From Ambrosia x helenae (lineage: Eukaryota; Streptophyta; Magnoliopsida; Asterales; Asteraceae), in assembly GCA_030844895.1 (NCBI GenBank), contig CM061223.1, positions 36,516,204 through 36,580,203 on the forward strand: a stretch of DNA of 64,000 nucleotides, in the 5' to 3' direction. A model generated the notes under the pieces. It saw only the letters and a program-made list of their open reading frames with translations, ran no database searches and had not been told where the DNA came from. Positions 55,580-64,000 of this stretch are shown here, one piece after another. Within the stretch, counting starts at the first letter, position 1. Every line of letters begins with the position of its first letter. The position numbers and the translations under genes were made by a program.

Positions 55580-57278
55580 CACCCCCACACTTATCTTTTT
55601 TCGTCTCGAAAAAATTATATACACTCTGCTCAAGACATTATTACAGACTAGCACCACAGTCGCCCTATCATACCTTAGCTAAGGTCCAAAGTCATACCCC
55701 ATTTACAGATCAACATTAGATGTGTTAATTCAGCAAGTCAAATTGATATCCATTTAAAAACAGAATTAACCCGACTAAATCTAACATGCTTCCGGTTTTT
55801 ATTTTCATGCAACACACCCCTCACAATTTTTCACTCCACTCGGTTTAATATCTGGATTAGCATGTAATGCGCTAGTATTAAACACTCAAAAACCAAGTAT
55901 GCAACTCTGTTATCATAGCCTTGTATGACAATCACACCTCAACTATAAACAATGCACATATCTAAAGGACTTACAGGTTTTGGGCTTAGGGTAAAGGTCG
56001 GATAGATTTGGCTAGAAGTGGCTAAAATAAAATGGTGACACCAACATGATTGACAATCCTTATTCACAATACACATAAATAAACATAACTTTGGGCATAT
56101 TTGACCCATAACACATACTTCTATTTTTGTATTCTTTTTTTTTTCTTTTTTTTTTGTTTTTTTTCATTTTTTTTTCACACATATATTTTTTTCTAACATA
56201 AATACAGTCACTTAACACTTTGGATGTCATCAACACTTGGTAAAGGTACTGGTTTATTTGGGTGATTATGTGGTTTAGCAAACGAAAGGGTATAAGACTC
56301 AAAGTTTGCTACTTATGGTAATATTCTTGGGTAAACCGGTTAACACAAAACAAATAAAAGGTGTCAAACAAAAGGGAATCCTAAATCGCCTTTATCATCT
56401 ATGTGCATATATAGTCTACAAACTCAGCATGTATCAAATCACACAAGTTCTGCAACAGAGAAACATCTGGCCTAATCTCAACAAATGAAAAAAAAAATAT
56501 ATATAAGTCAATCTATCATCTAGTAGGCTCAAGATCTCACAAAAGTTGGAAAATGGGTTACCGATGTGTGCATTCATTTATTACTAATAGCTTGTTAAAT
56601 CTAGTCAGACAATTCTAAACTCTTTTCTTAAAAACACATGCTGAAAACGGTTCATACTACTTTTCGACAAATTAGACCATGACTAAGGATCTACTGCCAA
56701 AACAATCAAGAAACAACTGGTATGTACTGAAAAAGCTGTTTTTATGCCTTATTTGAATGTTTTTTTAGGAACAGTTTTCAAGACATTTTCAATTTTTCAT
56801 TTTTTTTCAATTTTAATTTTTTAAGACATAAAAATAAATAAAAACGAAGTTTCCCCACCCCACACTTGAACGACACATTGTCCTCAATGTGAGCTACTAA
56901 TAAAATAAAGCAGAAATAAAAATAAAGTACAACAGTAAAAGGAACAGACTCCCCTGGATATAGGCACTGCGCGTATGAGTCTCTGGATTTCCTCCTAATC
57001 GAACCGTATAGCATTACATTCGCGGCCGATAGACAAACCTGAACTAAGACTCAAAGAAAAATAAAAACGTAAAATTCTTGGATGCCTGATACACCGATGG
57101 TGTACAGATTTACCCTGCCTGAATGGAGATTGAGTACAGGCAAGTTATCTGATTGCATGTTAAACTCCAAGCATTCCCAGAAATCAAAAGAGACTCAAAA
57201 TACTAACTAAAAATAAAAGAAAAATAAAACAAAATAAATAAATATACAAACTGTACAAGAATCATACCTGATATTCAT
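55580..57278 (-). other. Array unit 1: polypurine tract and 3' non-coding part
   Basis: The polypurine tract reads AAGTGTGGGGGTG on the minus strand at 55580-55592. The remaining 1.7 kb has no gene. It includes T-runs at 56127-56175 (A-rich on the coding strand) and, at 56851-56890, the text CATTGAGGACAATGTGTCG then AAGTGTGGGGTG, which resembles a second Athila-type polypurine region. Confidence 0.7.
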
Positions 57279-58547
57279 TCATGGTGGTCTCAAAGAACAT
57301 TTGCCTACTGAGTTTCCAATGTATGCTCGGTAGTTTACCTTCCATGCCCCAATCTGTTCATTCTCTTTCAACTTATCCATCGAGTCCAAGCATGAAGGTT
57401 TTATCCCACATTTTCCTACCGAGTTTCCAACATACACTCGGTAGTTCACATGCCAAATCCACAATTGCTTCCAAGTTTTTGGCATGAGAATTGAGTCATT
57501 CTTGTTGCTGAGCTGTTTTACAATAAATTGCCCAATGTCCTCCCAGCTCACCTTCCGCTTCTTCATCTTTGAACCTTCATCCTTCACTTTGTTGGGTGCC
57601 ATAATCAACACGGGATGAGATTCATGAGGAACTTTCACCTCAACCACCAGATCTTCATGAGATACCAAGTCTTCAGTTGGAGTTAACCATTCAGAAAGAC
57701 TTGCAGTATCTTCATCTATATCAGCATAAACCACTACACCACTAGCCAACTCATCACGCTCACGTTTAAGTTGGGAGATTTCCTCAGCTAGTTGGCAAAC
57801 CTGCATAACCAAAGCTTCATGAGCTTTGTCTCTCACTTCATTTTCCTGCTTTGCCTCTTTTATCACATCTATGATAGCATCGAACTTGGAATCTCATGAG
57901 TTTTGAGGTTCTTCAGATGTCGGTTGAGGATATTCATTGTGGTTCATATTGTATTCTTCTTGGTAACTTGAAAATGGCTCCTCTTCGGATTCATAACCTT
58001 CATAGCCCCAATTTGAGTTATAATTGTGGTTGGCTTTTGGTTGGTAATTTTCTTGACGTGGCTTTGCCCTATAACCAGCCCTGAATTTTTCTTTCCAATA
58101 CTTTGGATTACTCCAAAATACTGGGCAATCTTCACTTATGTGAATTTTCCCGCAACAAAAACAAGAATGATCTTCCGGTGGTGGAGGTGGTTTAGAGTGT
58201 GGATGGCATAATGTGTATTGTACGGGTCGTTGGTTGGGATATTGTCGGTTTTTGTTATGTGGATGTGGTGGAGTATTGGCACGGTTTTGGTTAATGAGAG
58301 TTGGTGGAAGGGGTGGTCGCCGGTTGTTACCTTCTCGATAAATTGTTTTGGTTTTGCATGATGGTGAAGAAGATAAATGTGAACCTCCAGGTTTTTCAAG
58401 CCCAAAAATAATACGATCTTCTTGTTCTTTAAATGCTTCCATTTTCCTACGGGCCACTGGACAATCTCGCCACAAATGATATGGGCTCCCACAACAAGGA
58501 CAAGTATTATCATCATCTTCCCAATACATTGTGATGATGACGATCAA
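57279..58547 (-). pseudogene. gag-like protein of array unit 1, one stop
   Basis: 423-codon frame on the minus strand. The start MIVIITMYWEDDDNTCPCC leads into zinc knuckle CPCCGSPYHLWRDC; a Pro/His/Asn-rich linker follows, then a second knuckle CFCCGKIHISEDC; then an acidic segment, a coiled coil (about 230-262, QLAEEISQLKRERDELASG), and at the C-terminus two copies of a VNYR(V/A)Y(V/I)GNSVGKC motif. A single TGA at about 57894 splits it; unit 2 has CGA there. Two knuckles fit an RNA-binding nucleocapsid-like role, but no standard gag capsid domain was recognised. It lies 3' of the primer site, as gag should. Confidence 0.8.
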
Positions 58548-58721
58548 GTCTTGCTAAATTCCCAATCTTCAGATTTTACACAAGTGGCATGCATGCATTA
58601 TCTGTCACCTGCACACTTCACACACCACGCGTAAAAACGAACAAAAAGAAGTAACAAAGACAAATTAGACAGTTAATCACAATAATCAACTAAAAACTAA
58701 ACACTAAGCGCACTAGCTCCC

Positions 58722-58734
58722 GGCAACGGCGCCA
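58722..58734 (-). other. Primer-binding site of array unit 1
   Basis: TGGCGCCGTTGCC on the minus strand, 2 nt after the LTR end; tRNA-Asp type. In unit 2 the same site (63082-63094) reads TGGCGTCGTTGCC, with one change. Confidence 0.85.
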
Positions 58735-58736
58735 TT

Positions 58737-59933
58737 TGATGACCTGTCGTTAGGGTCATGCAAAACCTAATTAACCTATGTAGTTAGGGTAAATAAGGTA
58801 TCGAATCCAAGGAGCATGTGGTCAGCGAGTGTTGTTTAGTTGATTGAAACGTATTGCTTATGAAGATGCTATGTGACTTATGAAGATTGCATTTTGTTCA
58901 TTTAAGATTTTTGATTTTAAGTTGTTGTTTATGATACTAAGAATTAATTGAAATTATAAATAAACATGATGTTGTAAACAATCGGATTAAAAAGATTACA
59001 CTAAGGATTCAGCAATTGAATACTAGGCTTTAACAATTGGGTAAACAATAATAATGTAATTGGCGTTAACGGAGTGATTGTTAAATAGGCTTAGGTATCA
59101 AGTTTTATCAATATCAAAGATAGATTAAACTATACTTCATTACCTAGAACATACAATCCTATGTTTGTGTTAAAGCAAGGAACCATGTTCATCTCATTAG
59201 AAATTGACACAAGATCAATTAACTAAAATGAGTTTAACATAAGATTAATCACAATTCAACACAGTTAATTCAAACACACAAAAACATAAACAATAGTTTA
59301 AGAACAATACCCAATGTGTTCAAACCCTAGATATCAAAAGCCTACATCCCCAGTGTAATACAAAGGGATTAGCCACTCATGGCCATGAAGCTTGAGTCTT
59401 CAAAAAATATTCTTGTCTCTTTTTTTCTTGATGTGCGACCTCCTCTCCTGTTTGATCAATCTGCGACCCTCTCCTTCCAAGAAAAATAAAAACCCTCCTC
59501 TTTAATATAACCTCCTGTCCAAGCATTCAGATTTGCGATCCCCCTTTCTTTGTTATTTATGCGCCGCCCACCAACACAAATATCCTCCCAAAGCTTCTTA
59601 ATCTTCAATACCCTACTTCTCTTTTCTATATATATCTCACGTGGCCTTTAGGCCCAATAATATTATTATTATAAATGGTATTATGATCTCGTGCTCTCGA
59701 TTTGGTTGTTCGGGTGTCGAATATAATTTGTACTATTTTAGCCTCGCTCCATGCGATCACCTATCAAAAATATAAACTAAACAAATTACTAGTAAAAACA
59801 ACCAAAAAGTAATAAAATATATACAATACTAAAATAATAGAGTACAAACCTAAAACTAATAAAAGTACTATCTAAACGACTAAAAAAATATACAAAAGTG
59901 GCAAATAAACATGATGCCTGCAACCGCGCATCA
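58737..59933 (-). repeat. LTR copy 2 of the tandem array (shared, internal)
   Basis: 1197 bp, same length as copy 1 and nearly identical. It is bordered by primer site on the low side and polypurine tract on the high side, both internal sequences, with no TSD. Confidence 0.95.
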
Positions 59934-61637
59934 CACCCCCACACTTATCTTTTTTCGTCTCGAAAAAATTATATACACTCTGCTCAAGACATTATTACAG
60001 ACTAGCACCACAGTCGCCCTATCATACCTTAGCTAAGGTCCAAAGTCATACCCCATTTACAGATCAACATTAGATGTGTTAATTCAGTAAGTCAAATTGA
60101 TATCCATTTAAAAACAGAATTAACCCGACTAAATCTAACATGCTTCCGGTTTTTATTTTCCTGCAACACACCCCTCACAATTTTTCACTCCACTCGGTTT
60201 AATATCTGGACTAGCATGTAATGCGCTAGTATTAATCACTCAAAAACCAAGTATGCAACTCTGTTATCATAGGCTTGTATGACAATCACACCTCAACTAT
60301 AAACAATGCACATATCTAAAGGACTTACAGGTTTTGGGCTTAGGTAAAGGTCGGATAGATTTGGCTAGAAGTGGCTAAAATAAAATGGTGACACCAACAT
60401 GATTGACAATCCTTATTCACAATACACATAAATAAACATAACTTTGGGCATATTTGACCCATAACACATACTTCTATTTTTGTATTCTTTTTTTTTTCTC
60501 TTTTTTTTTCTTTTTTTTTTCATTTTTTTTCACACATATATTTTTTTCTAACATAAATACAGTCACTTAACACTTTGGATGTCATCAACACTTGGTAAAG
60601 GTACTGGTTTATTTGGGTGATTATGTGGTTTAGCAAACGAAAGGGTATAAGACTCAAAGTTGGCTACTAATGGTAATATTCTTGGGTAAACCGGTTAACA
60701 CAAAACAAATAAAAGGTGTCAAACAAAAAGGGAATCCTAAATCGCCTTTATCATCTATGTGCATATATAGTCTACAAACTCAGCATGTATCAAATCACAC
60801 AAGTTCTGCAACAGAGAAACATCTGGCCTACTCTCAACAAATGAAAAAAAAATATATATAAGTCAATCTATCATCTAGTAGGCTCAAGATCTCACAAAAG
60901 TGGGAAAATGGGTTACCGATGTGTGCATGCATTTATTACTAATAGCTTGTTAAATCTAGTCAGACAATTCTAAACTTTTTTCTTAAAAACACATGCTGAA
61001 AACGGTTCATACTACTTTTCCACAAATTAGACCATGACTAAGGATCTACTGCCAAAGCAATCAAGAAACAACAGGTATGTACTGAAAAAGCTGCTTTTAT
61101 GCCTTATTTGAATGTTTTTTTTAGGAACAGTTTTCAAGACATTTTCAATTTTTTCATTTTTTTTCAATTTTAATTTTTTTAAGACATAAAAATAAATAAA
61201 AACGAAGTTTCCCCACCCCCACACTTGAACGACACATTGTCCTCAATGTGAGCTAGGAATAAAATAAAGCAGAAATAAAAGTAAAGTACAACAGTAAAAG
61301 GAACAGACTCCCCTGGATATAGGCACTGCGCGTATGAGTCTCTGGAATTCCTCCTAATCGAACCGTATAGCATTACATTCGCGGCTGATAGACAATCCTG
61401 ATCTAAGACTCAAAGAAAAATAAAAACGTAAAATTCTGGGATGCCTGATACACCGATGGTGTACAGATTTACCCTGCCTGAATGGAGATTGAGTACAGGC
61501 AAGTTATCTGATTGCAAGTTAAACTCCAAGCATTCCCAGAAATCAAAAGAGACTCAAAATACTAACTAAAAATAAAAGAAAAATAAAACAAAATAAATAA
61601 ATATACAAACTGTACAAGAATCATACCTGATATTCAT
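59934..61637 (-). other. Array unit 2: polypurine tract and 3' non-coding part
   Basis: Near-identical to 55580-57278, with small length changes in the T-runs (60486-60530). No gene. Confidence 0.75.
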
Positions 61638-62906
61638 TCATGGTGGTCTCAAAGAACATTTGCCTACTGAGTTTCCAATGTATGCTCGGTAGTTTACCTT
61701 CCATGCCCCAATCTGTTCATTCTCTTTCAACTTATCCATCGAGTCCAAGCATGAAGGTTTTATCCCACATTTTCCTACCGAGTTTCCAACATACACTCGG
61801 TAGTTCACATGCCAAATCCACAATTGCTTCCAAGTTTTTGGCATGAGAATTGAGTCATTCTTGTTGCTGAGCTGTTTGACAATAAATTGCCCAATGTCCT
61901 CCCAGCTCACCTTCCGCTTCTTCATCTTTGAACCTTCATCCTTCACTTTGTTGGGTGCCATAATCAACACGGGATGAGATTCATGAGGAACTTTCACCTC
62001 AACCACCAGATCTTCATGAGATACCAAGTCTTCAGTTGGAGTTAACCATTCAGAAAGACTTGCAGTATCTTCATCTATATCAGCATAAACCACTACACCA
62101 CTAGCCAACTCATCACGCTCACGTTTAAGTTGGGAGATTTCCTCAGCTAGTTGGCGAACCTGCATAACCAAAGCTTCATGAGCTTTGTCTCTCACTTCAT
62201 TTTCCTGCTTTGCCTCTTTTATCACATCTATGATAGCATCGAACTTGGAATCTCGTGAGTTTTGAGGTTCTTCATATGTCGGTTGAGGATATTCATTTTG
62301 GTTCATATTGTATTCTTCTTGGTAACTTGAAAATGGCTCCTCTTCGGATTCATAACCTTCATAGCCCCAATTTGAGTTATAATTGTGGTTGGCTTTTGGT
62401 TGGTAATTTTCTTGACGTGGCTTTGCCCTATAACCAGCCCTGAATTTTTCTTTCCAATACTTTGGATTACTCCAAAATACTGGGCAATCTTCACTTATGT
62501 GAATTTTCCCGCAACAAAAACAAGAATGATCTTCCGGTGGTGGAGGTGGTTTAGAGTGTGGATGGCATAATGTGTATTATACGGGTCGTTGGTTGGGATA
62601 TTGTCGGTTTTTGTTATGTGGATGTGGTGGAGTATTGGCACGGTTTTGGTTAATGAGAGTTGGTGGAAGGGGTGGTCGCCGGTTGTTACCTTCTCGATAA
62701 ATTGTTTTGGTTTTGCATGATGGTGAAGAAGATAAATGTGAACCTCCAGGTTTTTCAAGCCCAAAAATAATACGATCTTCTTGTTCTTTAAATGCTTCCA
62801 TTTTCCTACGGGCCACTGGACAATCTCGCCACAAATGATATGGGCTCCCACAACAAGGACAAGTATTATCATCATCTTCCCAATACATTGTGATGATGAC
62901 GATCAA
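61638..62906 (-). pseudogene. gag-like protein of array unit 2, one stop
   Basis: Same 423-codon frame as unit 1, with the same two zinc knuckles, coiled coil and C-terminal double motif. Here the stop is TAA at about 62577-62579, where unit 1 has CAA; the position broken in unit 1 is intact. The second half (62306-61638) is open from MNQNEYPQPTYEEPQNSRDS. Two independent stops imply that an intact parent existed. Confidence 0.8.
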
Positions 62907-63096
62907 GTCTTGCTAAATTCCCAATCTTCAGATTTTACACAAGTGGCATGCATGCATTATCTGTCACCTGAACACTTCACACACCACGCGTTAAAACGAA
63001 CAAAAAGAAGTAACAAAGACAAATTAAACAGTTAATCACAATAATCAACTAAAAACTAAACACTAAGCGCACTAGCTCCCCGGCAACGACGCCATT

Positions 63097-64000
63097 TGAT
63101 GACCTGTCGTTAGGGTCATGCAAAACCTAATTAACCTATGTAGTTAGGGTAAATAAGGTATCGAATCCAAGGAGCATGTGGTCAGCGAGTGTTGTTTAGT
63201 TGATTGAAACGTATTGCTTATGAAGATGCTATGTGACTTATGAAGATTGCATTATGTTCATTTAAGATTTTTGATTTTAAGTTGTTGTTTATGATACTAA
63301 GAATTAATTGAAATTATAAATAAAAATGATGTTGTAAACAATCGGATTAAAAAGATTACACTAAGGATTCAGCAATTGAATACTAGGGCTTTAACAATTG
63401 GGTAAACAATAATAATGTAATTGGTGTTAACGGAGTGATTGTTCAATAGGCTTAGGTATCAAGTTTTATCAATATCAAAGATAGATTAAACTATACTTCA
63501 TTACCTAGAACATACAATCCTATGTTTGTGTTAAAGCAAGGAACCATGTTCATCTCATTAGAAATTGGCACAAGATTAATTAACTAAAATGAGTTTAACA
63601 TAAGATTAATAACAATTCAACACAGTTAATTCAAACACACAAAAACATAAACAATAGTTTAAGAACAATACCCAATGTGTTCAAACCCTAGATATCAAAA
63701 GCCTACATCTCCAGTGTAATACAAAGGGATTAGCCACTCATGGCCATGAAGCTTGAGTCTTCAAAAAATATTCTTGTCTCTTTTTTTCTTGATGTGCGAC
63801 CTCCTCTCCTGTTTGATCAATCTGCGACCCTCTCCTTCCAAGAAAAATAAAAACCCTCCTCTTTAATATAACCTCCTGTCCAAGCATTCAGATTTGCGAT
63901 CCCCCTTTCTTTGTTATTTATGCGCCGCCCACCAACACAAATATCCTCCCAAAGCTTCTTAATCTTCAATACCCTACTTCTCTTTTCTATATATATCTCA
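63097..64000 (-). repeat. LTR copy 3 of the tandem array (truncated by window)
   Basis: Plus strand starts TGATGACCTGTCGTTAGGG; 904 of an expected 1197 bp are visible. It is followed on the low side by unit 2's primer site. Confidence 0.93.

Larger units (their letters stand above)
54383..64000 (-). mobile_element. Tandem LTR-retrotransposon array with shared LTRs (TR-GAG-like)
   Basis: Minus-strand order from the window end: LTR (63097 onward), internal (63096-59934), LTR (59933-58737), internal (58736-55580), LTR (55579-54383). Unit length is about 4354-4360 bp. The middle LTR touches a primer-binding site on one side and a polypurine tract on the other, so it is shared by both units, not two adjacent insertions. 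The primer site TGGCGCCGTTGCC is tRNA-Asp type and the LTR ends TGAT...ATCA are as in Athila/Tat. Each internal part has one gag-like frame and no pol, so replication would need an autonomous partner. The array continues beyond the window. Confidence 0.92.

Noticed and set aside
58722..58736. TSD at the middle LTR of the array
   Set aside because: The bases there are the primer-binding site; no duplicated pair flanks the middle LTR, which supports a shared-LTR array and not two insertions.

Overview
This window looks like transposon-dense, AT-rich nuclear DNA from a dicot plant. I suspect Asteraceae from the general look of the long LTR families, but that is an impression from memory and not a measurement. 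Only one gene looks like an intact, ordinary host gene: a SAUR-type auxin-responsive gene on the minus strand at 5094-5528. Nearly everything else is mobile elements nested inside one another, and many insertions can be read to the base from their target-site duplications (TSDs).

Layout. 1-5000: AT-rich DNA with short repeats, a 20-bp-stem hairpin (768-820), a 48-bp-period array (1903-2064) and a Mutator-like element with long inverted ends (3376-4652). 5094-5650: the SAUR gene and its TATA box. 6448-8721 and 9229-12936: two minus-strand Helitrons; the second carries exon fragments that I recognise as a CURLY LEAF/SWINGER-type Polycomb histone methyltransferase, plus a SINE with a perfect 9-bp TSD. 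13000-28500: a broken PIF/Harbinger transposon. Its Myb/SANT gene is split by a reverse-oriented solo LTR (14509-17365, TSD ACAAA) and its transposase by an 8.6-kb CACTA element (19652-28252, TSD GAC). The CACTA element in turn holds a foldback MITE, a Pack-MULE-like element with a LINE fragment, palindromic GCGC-rich elements, a possible Tudor-SN exon and a Helitron end.

29102-53968: an old Athila-type Gypsy retrotransposon with many stops. It is interrupted by a solo LTR in pol (32215-34872, TSD GTTTC). Its 3' LTR is interrupted by another solo LTR (38163-41701, TSD CCCAC, itself containing a Helitron) and by a young full-length chromovirus, probably Tekay/Del (42010-52843, TSD GCTAG, LTRs nearly identical). 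The young element has gag-protease and RT-RNaseH-integrase-chromodomain frames that differ by -1 and meet at a slippery-type heptamer, and its gag contains a 78-nt GT-AG intron-like segment.

54383-64000: a tandem LTR array on the minus strand, LTR-internal-LTR-internal-LTR, repeating every about 4.36 kb and running off the window. Each internal unit carries one 423-codon gag-like frame with zinc knuckles and no pol, and each copy is broken by a different single C-to-T stop.

How the parts relate: this is a record of successive insertion and LTR recombination. Three of the four complete insertions of long-LTR Gypsy elements have collapsed to solo LTRs, and the last block shows the opposite result, tandem amplification through shared LTRs. 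I found no CRISPR array, rRNA, convincing tRNA gene or organellar segment.
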